DNA of 64,000 nucleotides from Zanthoxylum bungeanum (GCA_019454045.1 SKCR01032773.1:186001-250000), one strand, 5' to 3'. Positions 45,461 to 58,252 are shown, numbered from the stretch's first letter. Notes: generated by a model from the letters alone, not told the origin. Program-made: numbers and translations.

Positions 45461-46374
45461 AATGTACCTGATGTAGATGCTCTCTCCCTCCTCAGCTGGG
45501 CAATATAGTCAGGACAGTTCCTTTTCCAATGCCCGACTTTGCTGTAGTGATGGCATTTGTCTTCAGAAACCCTTTTGGGCTTAGCTATCTTTGCCTGTGG
45601 TTGAGGACCGAAACCCTTCTTCTTCTTCCCTTTCTTTTTCTTTCCCTTTGGCCAGGCCTAGGAAGAAGCAGAAAGAGAAGTAGGTCTCGGAGGGCGAGTT
45701 AGTACTCCCTTCTTAAGGTCATCCTCCGCCGTGAGCAACATCCTATGCAACTCATGGTAGGTACAGATAGTCCCGTTCATATTGAAGTACATCACGAACT
45801 AGCGATAAGAAGCTGGGAGTGAACCAAGAATGACACTCCTACCGAGAATGTCATTCAGGATGAGATTATGTTGTCTCAATTGATCGATCAAATCGATCAT
45901 TTGAAGAAGATGCGGGCTTACAGCTTGCCCCTCATCCAACCGCGCATGGAACAGTTTCATTGCAACTTTGTGAACAATCACTTGTTCTTGGTTCTCAAAC
46001 GATTGTCTTAATCGTGTCATCATACGAAACGCATCTAACATACCATAATATTGTTTCTTGAGTCCCGGAGTCAGTGAACTAAGGATGTATGATTTAACTT
46101 TTAAATCATCATCCTTCCAAGATTCAAAAACTTGGGGTTCCTCCAGTGTGGCATCCGCACCCACAACAATGGGCAACAGACCCTCAAGAACATATCTTAA
46201 CTTCTCGGAATTGAGGACAATCCTCAAATCCAAGTCCCAATCAGTGACGTTCTCTGCGCCTTTAAGTTTGTTCGCATCAAGCATACGCGCAAACTGATTA
46301 GTGAATGGTCCCACCATCGCAAATCTATCATATAGATCACGAAAAACGGTTAGCAGATATTTAAGTAGTTTCAT
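45461..46374 (-). pseudogene. Nested copia D: gag (nucleocapsid) protein
   Basis: The open part 45799-46374 (191 codons) is a copia gag (UBN2-like): WKDDDLKVKSYILSSLTPGL, QYYGMLDAFRMMTRL, KLFHARLDEGQAVSPHLLQM, GSLPASY. After a stop at 45796-45798 the frame continues with FVMYFNMNGTICTYHELHRM, the Lys-rich KGKKKKGKKKKGFG linker and a zinc knuckle KCHHYSKVGHWKRNC whose second Cys is Tyr (CX2C changed to CX2Y). Broken by at least two stops. Starts at the ATG about 700 bp from the primer site. Confidence 0.88.
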
Positions 46375-47060
46375 ATAATATCATAAGAATAAACTAGATC
46401 ATGGATTTTTAATCTAAAAATGCCTTTCCCACTAAATCATGCAATACTGTAATCCCCAAACAGAATACAAAGATTTAATAATTAAATTAAATACAAATAG
46501 TGAAAAGTGGATCCCGTGAATATATTTCAGCTCACAGTAGATGCACGGTCTCGCCTACGTATATTCATCAGGTAGACAACTCATTTGTCAATCACTCACT
46601 AGTGACTCCTGGGTTTCCGGTCCTGGTCGTTTCTCGTTGTCGCTGCTAAGGCAGGCCCACAAGGAGACGTACCAAGGTTAAACTCATCAATGATAAACTC
46701 AAGTTACTTGCGTAACCCTGACAGCTAGGGCACGTTCAGGATTCCGCTTTCGCTTGAATTTATCTAGTATCTTATATACATCCGGTATAAATAAATCTCT
46801 ATCGGCTACATCATTACAGCAGAGGCACGGTCTCGATGTAGTCACAGAGAAATATTCAAAATCATATTGACAAGACGGACCATATAACATGCATCAAATA
46901 CATAATTACATTTAAACCTTATTAATTATGGATTTTCCGCCAAGTGTCAAACACCCTAAATCTAATCAAATTAGATTAAAACATGCATGTATAAAGTTAA
47001 GAAAACATGATTAAACATTGAATTAAAGGGCTAATCAGATTAGAGGGCCTAGAATCAGAC
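46375..47060 (-). other. Nested copia D leader
   Basis: Non-coding leader between primer site and gag, with mutated copies of the spaced CGTGCC...GCTGT motif near 46539, 46645, 46730 and 46812, in the same order as copia E. Confidence 0.6.
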
Positions 47061-47074
47061 TCGCTCAGATACCA
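47061..47074 (-). other. Primer-binding site, nested copia D
   Basis: Minus strand TGGTATCTGAGCGA, three bases from the 5' LTR; an initiator-Met tRNA match with one change (CAGAGC to CTGAGC). Confidence 0.85.
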
Positions 47075-47077
47075 TTT

Positions 47078-49489
47078 TGAATGGGTTTTATTGCGAGAAT
47101 CCGAAAACATGAAGCCGAATAGTGGAAAATCAAATTTTTCGATTTGAAAACTTTTTCTCGGATTAATAGAATAAACTTATTTATTTTATTATCCAATAAT
47201 CAAATTATGAAATAAAACACTATAAATCAAATTTATGTGAATTTACCGAATTACCCCTATACCTTGTATTTTGTTCATTTTAGTCCGAAATTGTTCAAAA
47301 CAATTTTGAATGATTCTAAATCATTACTAATATGAATTTAACATATCCCAAATGTTAAAATACAATTTGTAACAAAAATCCCAATTTTGCCCACCAAGGT
47401 CGAGAGCCTCATTAGGGGGGATTAAGTGCATTTTGCACTTCCATTATTCAAAACACATGCAAGTGAAATACAATCAACATAAGATTTAATATGTATCATA
47501 TACACATCCAAATACACCATATAAATGAAAAACCCCAAATTTGGAAGTGGTCTTAAACCCTAATTTTTCAATTTCTTCAAATTGGACAAATTAGACCAAA
47601 TTAACAAAATCCAATACTTCAATCATGTTTCTTCCATTACAATCAAGCCTCACCATAATGAAATAACTATAGATCAAATCTAGGTCATTTAAGAGTGGGT
47701 CAACAACTCTAGATTATCAACAAGTTTCAAAAACTTCAAAAGAATGCTAGTTAACATCTTATAAGCATTATATGAACTTAATACATGCTCAACCCCATTA
47801 TCAAACTTCCATCCACAAAAAACACAAAGAATAAAGAATAGAAAAACATAAGAAACTCATAGCATTAAGCCTAGAACTCAAGGAACATTTTCCTCTCTAA
47901 TAGCAAGTTTGAAAAACTTACTAAATTTCAAGCTTTCCTTTGTTTTCTCTTCTTTTCTCCCAAGCTTCTTTTGTTTTCTTTTAATGGAGTTATTTGATAA
48001 GTGTTGATGGTGATAAAACCCTAATGAAAAACAAAACAATATATACCCTATCAATTTGGCCTTGGCCGAATTTGGTATATACCAAATATCAAGATATTTA
48101 ATTTTTGCTTTATTAAAGTTCAACTTGCCAACTTGTTAATAATGATCATTACACTTTAGTGACATTTTCAATTTAGTCAACAATTGCAACTTGGTCATTA
48201 AAACAAATATCATAACTTTAAGATATTTATATTTTAATTAATTTAATCATTTAACAATTAAATAATTAATTAATTAACTAAATACAAATATATTAAATAT
48301 ATGTATTATATTTACAATAAATATCAAACACATATATATATATATTTATAATATTAGTCAAATATCTCAATTTGACAATTAATTAATGTGTATTTGAATT
48401 AATCTAATATTAAATGCAAATACACAAAAATTAAGGAAATGACTATCGGGTCCCTACACATATATTTTTCGTTAAACCTTTAAACGACTTTATAAATAAT
48501 CAATATTATTTATAATTGTTGCCCTAGTGCTCTACGAGTATATTTCATTAGTGAGACTCTCTAGATTCAGGCATATCCGTCACGAAATCCAATTTCGTGT
48601 CCATAATTTATCCACCCGTAAATTATGACGATCACGGATAAACTCGCTGAATCATACAGGTCGAGGTCATGGAAAATGTATAATTCCTCCGTCATAGGTA
48701 TCCGGATAAATCCCAAAGATATAGATGTAAACGTCAAATCTCTATAGGGATTATCCAGTCGATTATTCTATTAGCAATCTCAAAAAGAACATTTAGAACT
48801 ACTTCTAAATTGTACCACGGGCCCATGGTTTTTATCTGATTTCTAATCATATGGACTACATATGCTCTGATACACAAAATTGACGGATCCTATCTCGATA
48901 CTCACAGTACACCCTGAGGATCTATCCACACCCAACGAACATGCGGAGGTCTGATCTAAATAAATCGGTGACGTGACTGCCATCTAAGTGTGGAAGATGT
49001 CTCATGTGTCCACAGTGGTATCTCAAGTCAAAGAATCACAAGTGCTACTCAACCCGATAAGATTCTTATTGACGTTGGTGTACCATCCATTAAGAATCTT
49101 CGGTGAGTCGTTCAGTGTTGATCTGTTATAAACACCTACATGTCTATACTAGTCTCCATGACTTATGGTTCATTAAGAAACTATTGGAATCATATATTCC
49201 TGTATACGACATGTACTAGTCTCAACGGGTTTACTATACTGATCAAGTAGTGTAAACCTTGACCAGGAACTGTCTGAGAATGACAACGTCATGATACTAC
49301 TCAATGTCAGTTGCGACGCTTTTGCAACAACATCATGACTAGTCATTCTAAGGTTATTACGTCTTTACCATATTAAAAGATACATTATATTATAGAAACT
49401 GCATATATTATTTATAATAATAACGTTTTACATTAGTATTCATAAAGAAATACAACCAGGAATTGGCGCTCTGAGCACCAACCCCAACA
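47078..49489 (-). repeat. 5' LTR of nested copia D
   Basis: 2412 bp, outer end CCCCAACA followed by the GTTTC duplication (49490-49494). Near-identical to 39979-42390. Includes a dinucleotide expansion (TATATATATA) near 48330 not present at that length in the other LTR. Confidence 0.95.
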
Positions 49490-50623
49490 GTTTCCTCTGT
49501 TTTTGCTGTTGTTTCTGATTGTTGTTTTTGGTTACTGTTTGCGGTATTCAGGGGCTGATTTAGGGACTGTTTTGTGGTGGTTTATGGGGTGATTTGGGGA
49601 CTGTTTTGCGGTTATTTTGGGGGTGATTTGGGGACTATTTTATGTGGTTTAAAGGTGTGTTTATGGGACTATTTTGTGCAGTAATTTGAAGAAGTTTGTT
49701 ACGCGAAGGAGGGCTGCTGAGTGGGTTCTTTTTGGTCGGTTATTTGTGTGAGTGGCATGAGGGGCTGGTTCATTTATGAAGGGCGTGTTCTGTGAAGGGG
49801 TGTGAGGAGCGTGCTGCTTTGTGGGACGTGAGGGAGGGCTGCTGGACTATTTTGTTGTTTGTTACGTGCAAGGTGTCAATGGGCTGAGTTGTGGGCAGTT
49901 TGTGAGTCGGTGATGGCCGTGTAAGAGAAGAGAGAAGTGCAGGTCAGAATATTTGTGAGTAGTCGGTGAGTGGACTTTAGGGTTTATTTGCTTTTCTGTT
50001 GAGAGACTTTTTTTGTTGTGGTTGTTTGCGTGAGAGTTAGGGCCAAAGAACGTGTCTTGCCGTGAATCAGCTCTAGTCCTCAAGGGTTTGGTTTGTGCTC
50101 CTTTTTATAAGAGAGGGTTATGGTTGTCCTTATTTGGGTAGGAAAGAAATCATGCAATCATGGGGGGTATCTTTTAATTAGTTTGTTATAAGGAAATGAT
50201 TTGTTTAATTAGGAAGGGGATTTGTTTTAGTTTAGGAAAGGGATTTATGGGATTTGATTTGATTTATTTAGTTTAGGCATGTGATTTGATTTGATTTATT
50301 TAATTTGGGAAGATGATTTATTTAGATTTTAACATGTGTTTAATTATTTTGGATTGGGCTTGGAGGCTTGGGCGTGTGGCTTGGACTTTTTTGGTGGACT
50401 TGGGCGTGTGGGTTGGTATAGGTTGCGGGGGTTTTGGGCCGAGGATAACAGTTAAAACAGAGATTAATCGAGCGAACCCGAGGCTAAGCAAACGAATGAA
50501 ATCTAGCAAAGTACTGAGTTTTCCCTTCCGACGTCTGTTTCCCGCGACTTCCGCAACTTAAAGGGTAGTGCCTCCATACGAGGCTCATCATCGAGACTTA
50601 TATGCAAAAATGCAGTGCCTACA

Positions 50624-51371
50624 TATGGTTTCTTCCTTTCTTAGATTTCGGGCCTTTTTGATTTGGAGGATGGATTCATAGGCTAGGTGCATGTGTGAAG
50701 TTAGATTGGATAATATTATTGTAATATTAGTTCAATTTTGTCATTTGATGACTTGTTTCCATTCTATAGTGTTATGACCACTATTGTAACTCCTAGAATT
50801 ATTCTTGAGTTTTTCATTTGTGGTGACTTTGGTTGTTGTATTTATTAATATGATTAATGTTGAGAAAGTTTGGATTTAAAGCATGAAAAATGATATTTTT
50901 GGTTACCAAATCAGATCTGGAATTTCTGTGTTTTGGGCATTGGAACAATTGCCGAAAATTGTTTCAGAGTTGAAATATGTGAAAACGGCGAAAAATGGCG
51001 TTACCGGGTGAGTTTTGGGCTTACTGGGTGTCCGCTGTCCAAATAGTGAATTGGTCACTGTTTGGGCAGCCCATGAACTGCCCAAGCACTATTGGAGCTG
51101 ACCTAGGCAGCCCCTTATGTGTGTTGGTTAGTCGGTTCAGACAAAAATGTGTTTTACGTCATTTTACGGAAAAACGTTTTCGTAAAAGTTTCGTAGTGTT
51201 TCTAACTTATTTATGTCGTTATTTGATATCGAATAAATATGTTCAGGTGAAATATGAATGAATTATTTATATTGGATATTGAATAATTTATTTGGTAACT
51301 TTAAAAGTTTTTAAAATTACGATTTCGCCCGAACCGCGAGCTTCCGCTGCGCCTGCGCTAAAACCTCAACA
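50624..51371 (+). repeat. 3' LTR of copia E, second part
   Basis: Resumes after the duplicated TATGG and runs to CCTCAACA, matching 32090-32879 of the 5' LTR over its whole length. Confidence 0.9.
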
Positions 51372-52722
51372 ATTCCCTCACCCTAAAAAAAAATGAATGA
51401 CTCTTTTTTTCTCAGACCAATTCAAGTTTTCTTTTACTTTCTTTTCTCAAGCCAAGATGATGATTGAACACTTTTCGAAATTTGTATCAGAATGGCTTCA
51501 AAAATGTGAATTTTTGAGAACGTTCCATGACAGGGGCCTGATTTTAATTTTCGGGACCAGAGTGTAAATTTCAGAAACTTCACTTTAAATACCCATTGTT
51601 TTCATAAATTTCCAAAATGGCAAAGCCTTTATAAATCCCCAACACGCCCTCTCACATCCCTAAACGTGTTTGAGTTTCCATGGTCGCACCTCTGGCTTGC
51701 CAGCCACCCCGGTCGGTGCGACCAGTTAGAGGGTACGCCGGCCACCCCTCCACTTTGTGGTGGCCAGCGGCAGCCCCAGGACGCCGACGAGCGACGAGAG
51801 AGAGAAGGAAATACGCGTGTCATGGGTTGTTCTATCCAGGCTCGTCGTTTCATTTCACAGCCCGAGCCACCTGCCAAATCGAAGCTCTCAACAAGATAGC
51901 AGTGACGATTTTTCCAATCCGTGCTCGGTTGCACGCGAAACGATAGAGGATGATTCAGATGAATGGTGACTTATAGTGAACAGTAGCTCCGATCGGGATT
52001 CCGTTGATTCCAGCGCGTTCGTGGGATCGTTTGGAGTCCGTATATGGCCTCGAAATTTCGGTAAGTCCTCCCGGTATAAATCCACAAATTTCAAATCTAT
52101 AGTTAAATGATCGGATGTATCTAATAGCTTCGTAGCCTATAGTTCCGATATAAATTGAATTGTTTAAGTATTAGTATATTGAATATGTGTATTTGGTAAA
52201 ATCTGAGTGAAAACGGAACGAATTAGATCGATCTGATAGATTATGTAAGTTTCTGGTAAAAGTGGCTTTTCCGTGTATTAATATATTTTTTATCGTGATG
52301 ATGGATATGAGTCATATGTGATGATAAGATAGTGTTTAGATAAATCCGGGTAGGTTCAAAGGGTTCCGGACCCTTCCGTAGCATTTGCGGAAATTTTTTC
52401 GGAAGATTTTTCAAAAACACATAAACTGAAAATTTAGGTTAAATAATGGCTTGGAATAGTTTGTGATGGTGTTTTAAGATTATTGAAACATAAAAAATTG
52501 AAAACGGACTTGATTTAGTTGTTCTGGTAAGATATGAGATTTTATCGTAGTTAAGTGGAGAATATAGTAAATCGCAATTCTGACGGCTTTTCGCCATTTA
52601 TTTTGACAGATGTGACTAAGACATGGAGTGCTCGCGAAGCCAAGTAAGTAACCCATGCGATGAGTTCTCGAATTGTTAATTTCATAATTTTTTTTTAAAC
52701 ACACACAACATATATATATATA

Positions 52723-52764
<42 letters not shown>

Positions 52765-54448
52765 TGTGTGGAGACGATTGAAAAGTTTATGATAGTTATA
52801 AGATGGATTTGAGAAAGGATTTCGAGATTGTGGATAGTTGAGTTAGTTGACCCTCACAGGTATGGATTTTCTTTATTGCTATGAAATGTATTTTGAAAAG
52901 ATTGTTGAGTTTAATGGCTACATGTATGTATTGATGCATGTAACTGCATAGACTCGTAATGGTATGTGTATGTATGGATTTATGTAAGGGTATGAACTCG
53001 TATCGATATGAACGCATGTATATAAATGAATATGGAAAGGTATAAGTATATGAACATGTATTCATATATGCATATGATGTTAAGATATGAAGATTGATAA
53101 AGGCTATGGTACTTGAAATTGAAGTAATATGTATATTCGTATGTTTGAAACATATGTATGTATGTGAGTGTTTGAATGATGTTTTAGAGTGTTTGTTATA
53201 GATGTGCTTGTGTATGAGAAGTCGTACGATGAGTATAATGTGCCTTGATATGTATGCATGAATGTAGGTTTAATTGGTTGATGATTTCGTGATATAGTAG
53301 TTGAGCTAGTTAGGGATATGTTCGGAAGGAATTCATCTCATACCTATTTTAAAATAGATAATGAGTCCCGTACGAGCATTGTATGTACAAGCCAACCATA
53401 TGTGTGTATTGTTTGGTTATGTTTTCTTTGATGTATTGGCTGTTATGTGTGCTCGTGGTTGGTTGCACGATGATTGTGTGTGTGACTGTGTGTATGTACA
53501 TGTATGATAGAATTCGTAGATTATATGGATGGTGAATGTTTATATGAAATGAATGAATGAATGAATTTGAAAACTAATGTGAGTATTAGATGTTATAAAG
53601 CGCATTTGTTAAGTTGTATTGGTATGTATGTATATGTATAAGAATTATGATATTGTATTTGCATGTATATAAGAGAAGTATGTTTTGAATTGAAAGAAGT
53701 GTGATTGTTTCATCAATTTGATGATATTTCAAAGATGCTTAATCGTAATAAAGTATAATAAGTTTGACCCCACGTCACATATAATGTAAAACGACTTATG
53801 TGTGATGTTCGGGTCGATGCTTTGTGTAATTTGAATGTTTGGCTAATAGATTGACATATATGTAGATTTGAAAATTTTTCATGGTAAAGTTTAAAGGATA
53901 ATAAAAGTTGATAAATCTGAACTTGTAATAATTTATCAATTTTGTTAATCTATTGAAATGTTTGACTCGTTTGTTGCAATACTATCATGATTACTTATCG
54001 AGTCTTTAAAACTCACACCAAATTAGTTTGCTAGTGTTGGAGATTGGCTTCCAGATGGGTCAACCACTTCAGATTTGGAAGTCATGATCGAGACGCGGAT
54101 CACCCAAGCGACAGTCACCCTCGCAAGTGTCCTAAAAGAAGTTTAGAAGTTTAATAAGTTTAGGATATTTGGTTATTGCTTTATTTGTCGTGCTAAGCAC
54201 GCTGTTTGTATATATATTAGTAAATTTTTTGATTGTTTATGATGTGGTGGGCACATATGCCCTTGAGTATTGATAGATGATATGGGCGGAGCCCTTATGA
54301 TATGATTTTGATGAGATTTGTGTGGACCTGAGGTCCTTTTATTTATTTGAAGTCTTCTCAGGTTTGTTTTGATGATGGACTGAGATCCATGTTATCCGGT
54401 TTTAGGATACATCATGTCGAATTTTCGGTAATTCAGAGGCTTATGAAG
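51372..54448 (+). repeat. Gypsy-type LTR X / AT-rich region (ends not defined)
   Basis: TATA-like CTTTATAAATCCCC near 51629 is followed by a GC-richer leader (51660-52060) and a long AT-rich stretch, the layout of Tekay-type gypsy LTRs. The likely right end is ...GAGTGTTACA at 59992, after the inserted element at 54454-59938. The short frames at 51629-51969 on both strands have no recognisable product and overlap one another. Confidence 0.4.
52710..52761. repeat. (AT)n microsatellite
   Basis: About 25 AT dinucleotides with one C interruption near 52723. Confidence 0.95.
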
Positions 54449-54453
54449 ATGGG

Positions 54454-56136
54454 TGTAACACCCCGGATTATTTTTACCCATATTTTATTTTATTATTTTT
54501 GGTGGATAGAATTTTGAGAATTAAATTATTAAATTGGGGAAGTTGGAATTAAAAAGTGGTTAAGGACAAGTGTAGGGTGGCAAACGAATTGTGCCATATT
54601 ATTATATATTATTATTTTACACTGTTAGCATTTACGAAAAGGAAAGAAAGAAAATAAATGAAGGAAAGTAAAGAGATAAGATAAGAAGGAAAATAAGAAA
54701 TAAAGAAAAAGAAGAAAGAAAAGATAAGAGACAGCAGACGCGTAAGAAGAGAAAGAAAGAAATAATAAAGAAACAAAAATAATAATAGAAAGAGATAGAA
54801 TAGAGGAAAGAGAAAGAATAGAAAAGTGAGATATACTTGAGTCAGAGAGAGAGGGACGTGAGGCAGAGGAGAGAAAGAAAGAGAAAAAGAAGGAAAAGAG
54901 AGGAAATTTAGTTTTAGTCCCGATCCGACCAATCCGTAGCTCAAATCCGACTGAGTCCTTAAGGAAAAGTGTAGATCTCGACAAGGGGATCATTTTGGTG
55001 GTGGTTTCATCTTGGGAAACTTCCAATTTTCAGAGAAATCTCGGTGATCATGATTTTGTAAGCGGGGACGGTCCTGCTACCTAGTTCCTTTCTCAGTAGT
55101 CAGCTCACCAGGTGCGTGGATAAACCTGTAACATTGATGTTTTCAAAAGTATATAGTATGTATGTTTTCTTAAATGAATTTTAAGGTAATGCATTAAATG
55201 AGTTTGATTTTAGAAAGTTTATATTTTTGCTATAAGGTATGGATCGAATATTGATTATGTTGAAATCATGTGTTTGTGATATATGAGAAACTTGCATGAT
55301 TTGAGATATATGAGCATGGGTTTGAAAATGATTTTTATGTTAGGATGCACCCCGTGTACTTATATGTGCCAGATTATTGCCATGAGATAAGGTCTCATGT
55401 TGCCAGTTATTGCCGTGAGATAAGGTCTCACGTTGCCAGTTTGCTCCGGATGCCAGTTTTGCCGTGGGGAAGCCCCATGTTGCCAGTTTTGCCGTATTTG
55501 TCATGAGGTTGTGCATATAGATAAATAAACAGATTTATCATTACAGAGTATTTTTGAGCAGTATGAGTTTTATGAGAAATGAGATTTTGATTTGAGTTTT
55601 ATGAGAAATGAGTTTATGAGAAATGAGATTTATGATTTCAAGTAAATGTTTGAGATAACGATTTACAGCTTATGTAATATATATATTATGAAAGACTTGT
55701 TCGATCCACTTTGTTACTTGATTATCCACGACACTGAGCTGTGATCCATTGCACTAAGCGTGAGCTTACCCCCCATTCCTTAACATTTCAGGTTCAGCAG
55801 TTTAGTAGATCATCTTTTCCATCTGCTATTTCGTCATCATTTCCTGCCAGTAGAGAAAGGTTGTGCCAACAGTAGAGTGTCTTTGTTATGTATTTTCTTG
55901 GAAGAATTTGTTGTCTAATGTTAGGCATTGAGCCTTATTTGTTATTGAGGATATTGTGTTTCCTTTATGGATATTATGTTGAGTTGGATCATGGAGATCC
56001 TAGTTTTATGATGATAAGATATTTTCAGTTTAGATTTTTCCTTGTATTTGGAGGATTAGTCCATATTACAGGGGAAACTCTGCCAGTTTCTAGTCTCCGT
56101 CTCACCCCTACCCTACCTAAGGGGACGGGTGTGACA
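54454..56136 (+). repeat. 5' LTR of chromovirus-like element
   Basis: TGTAACACCCCGG to GGGTGTGACA, 1683 bp; ATGGG duplication at 54449-54453 and 59939-59943. It contains a ~270 bp purine-rich tract (54640-54910) and two 30 bp units with TTGCCGTGAGATAAGGTCTC around 55376-55440. The TGTAACACCCCGG start is typical of Tekay/Del chromoviruses. Confidence 0.95.
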
Positions 56137-56560
56137 TTTAATGGTATCAGAGCCCAGGGTTCATAGATTCTGTAGACACTTCATTTTCTTGTTCAGTTAT
56201 TCTATGTCTTCTAGCGGTTGACATCTTTCATGTGTTTTAAGATGCCTCCGCGTCTCAGAGTTTAAGGTTCAGGTCGAGTTCGTACTTGTAAGATAGCAAT
56301 GTTGGCAAACCTTCTAGGGCACCTCCAGTTGATGAGGAGGTTAATTCTTATGATGGGGAAACCTTTGAAGGGAACCCTAATTCTGTTGTAAGAGATTCGC
56401 TAGCCACGATTTTCGGAGATGGTACTCCAGTTCATCATCTTCCAGTAGTTTCGATAGTTGCCCTATCGTTAATCCTATAGTTGAATCCGACGTGATTTCT
56501 ATGGTTGTACGTAACATGTACCTTCTGTCATAAATATGATATCGTTGTGAATTAGTAGGA
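56137..56560 (+). pseudogene. Primer-binding site and 5' gag remnant of chromovirus-like element
   Basis: Primer site TGGTATCAGAGCCC at 56142-56155, then at 56241 ATGCCTCCGCGTCTCAG (MPPR-type start seen in chromovirus gag), then an early stop. The remainder has no frame. Most of gag and all of the protease-RT-integrase core are absent. Confidence 0.65.
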
Positions 56561-56647
56561 CGAAGGCATTAGAACTTTGGCGTTTAAGAAATGAGAAAGA
56601 ATACCTTATTGATAATCGTATTTGATTAATCAATATTTATGATTACA

Positions 56648-57696
56648 TTATGGAATATAACAACTGGGTTGTGTTGCGAGGACAGGATCATCTTCGAATT
56701 GATAATCTTCCCATTGACGTTTCGCGCGTAGAGACATTGGTATGAGGCCGTCGATGATTTGAATTTCGAGACTGTCAGGAAACTTGATTTTGTTGTAGCC
56801 TTGAACGATACTTCTATGTGATTCTTCGATAGTAGTGAAGATTTGCCAGTCTTTATCATTAGTATTGCTTTCTAGACTTCGACGGACTGAGTCTGCAGAG
56901 AGAGCTCTAAGATCACAGGATTGACGAAAAGTAATCTCTTCTGGGAAAATATCATCGTATCCATAGTAAGCTCTAAGTTTCGGTCTAGATGGCCAACAAG
57001 TGAGTCTCCAATTAGTGAGTTGACGTGATGGTATGATTCTTATAAGATGAATTGGGTGGTAGACGAGCGAATAGTCATTCGACCATTCTGGGGTAATGGT
57101 TTCGATCCAGACAGTAATACTTTTGTGGGTTTATACCATCGATACAAAATATTACTGATGAATGGAGGAAGCTCACCAAGGCTATCTTCTGAGATACCAG
57201 GATAGTTGGGATGGATTGGACTTGGTCCAAGAATAAATCCATTTAGGAAACCGAGTTCAAACAAGGTGCCGAGACTCCACTGGCAATGATTGAAGAAATC
57301 ATGACTGTTGATGAAAACTGTGGAGTGGAATCTGTGATATCCACAATGAACAATAGCTGAATTATTTTTGTATTGGGATAAACCATCTGTTTTTCCATTC
57401 CAAATGGTTCTAAGAATGTAACACCACCTCATGAAATTGGTAGGAACTCTTGCTACGATATCCATTGCAATCTCTTTAGGCAAAAGAGCGGTTGGAGCTT
57501 CATTGAGACAATCATAGATATCTCTCCAAAGGTCTCGGACATATTTAGAATCTATGACTGCTCGATCAATGACTGGCCATTTACAAAGCTTTTGGTATAT
57601 CACCTTAGCTCTGACAGATCTTGAATAGGGGTTAGGATTGGCAGATGATGATGCCATTGAAGAAGTTTTTGAGTAATACCTTAAGAACTCGTGCAT
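56648..57696 (-). CDS. Antisense ORF inside chromovirus-like element, unknown product, one frameshift
   Basis: On the strand opposite to its host element. The first part, 57040-57696, is 218 codons; the second-frame ATG-MASSSANPNPYS (57657) is a likelier start because a TATA-like CTCTATAAAGAG lies only about 12 bases before the first ATG. Near 57092 a one-base shift moves the open frame, and the new frame stays open to a TAA at 56648, so the ancestral protein was about 335-350 residues. Visible features: WPVIDRAVIDSKYVRDLWRD, FMRWCYILRTIWNG, a Cys/His-containing stretch HCGYHRFHS ... FFNHCQWS, and YHPIHLIRIIPSRQ in the second frame. I do not recognise the family. It shows no RT, integrase, gag or chromodomain signature. 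It could be a captured host gene or a piece of a viral genome. Confidence 0.55.
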
Positions 57697-57980
57697 CTCT
57701 TTATAGAGAGAGATATCAATAATTCTTCATGACAAGATACTTTCACAGTATCTATGCATATTTGGAAGGGTTAATAATTGTCGAACTGATTAGAGGTAAA
57801 GCAGATATTTGAGGGACATGCAAATCCTCTTTTCAATAATGGGAAACTTAAGATAGTGGATTTTGCGTAAATTGCTAAAAGCTCTTTACAGCTGTTGTCT
57901 ATGCAGTACCCTAGGTGGAGCCTTTTCTTTATGTGATGAGATAGTTGGTTTGTAAGTTGGGGTTCAGGTTTTAAAAAAAA
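57697..57980 (-). promoter_or_regulatory. Upstream region of the antisense ORF
   Basis: About 280 bp without coding signs on either strand. On the minus strand it ends in CTCTCTATAAAGAGATG, a TATA-like element just before the ORF. It may be promoter sequence carried in with the ORF. Confidence 0.35.
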
Positions 57981-58252
57981 AGCAGTGATTGGAAAGAATG
58001 CGACTACTACTTTTAGATTAAGTTGAGAAAAGATTTGACTTATGTTGAAGAACCAGTGGAAATTCTTACTTGAGAGTTAAAGACAATTGAGAAGCAAGAC
58101 GATTCTTTTGGTAAGAAGCCCTTTGGGGTAAACACTTGAAAGCAGAAGTATTATGGGAACGTGAGAAAAACATGAGGAATAAATATCCCCATTTGTTTCC
58201 ACCCTATGGTATGTGAATTTCGAGGACGAAATTCTTTTAAGGGGGAGAGAGT
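57981..58252 (+). pseudogene. Chromovirus pol C-terminal end and polypurine tract
   Basis: A broken plus-strand frame reads LTYVEEPVEIL and, after shifts, NIPICFH near 58185, matching the tail of Tekay-type polyproteins around the chromodomain (..YEE.PV.ILD.., ..YPHLF). It ends with GAATTTCGAGGACGAAATTC and the polypurine tract TTTTAAGGGGGAGAGAG (58236-58252) beside the 3' LTR. Confidence 0.75.

Larger units (their letters stand above)
38904..50623 (-). mobile_element. Solo LTR B (same family as LTR A), split by nested copia
   Basis: Outer ends TGTAGGACAC (38904) and GTGCCTACA (50623), flanked by the 5 bp duplication TATGG. Once the nested element (39979-49494) is set aside it is about 2.2 kb, matching LTR A (2145 bp) in reverse. 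There is no internal region of its own, so it is a solo LTR left by LTR-LTR recombination. It has extra tandem arrays near 39150-39245 (AAGTTTGCAT units) and 39430-39580. Confidence 0.9.

Noticed and set aside
51666..51969. Overlapping frames of 70-100 codons on both strands in a GC-richer patch
   Set aside because: Several frames are open at once because of high GC, none with a recognisable motif; the patch fits the leader of a gypsy LTR.
54612..55026. Antisense frames rich in Ser/Phe/Leu in the chromovirus-like LTR (and 58412-58825)
   Set aside because: They come from the purine-rich tract read backwards; low complexity and repeated in both LTRs.
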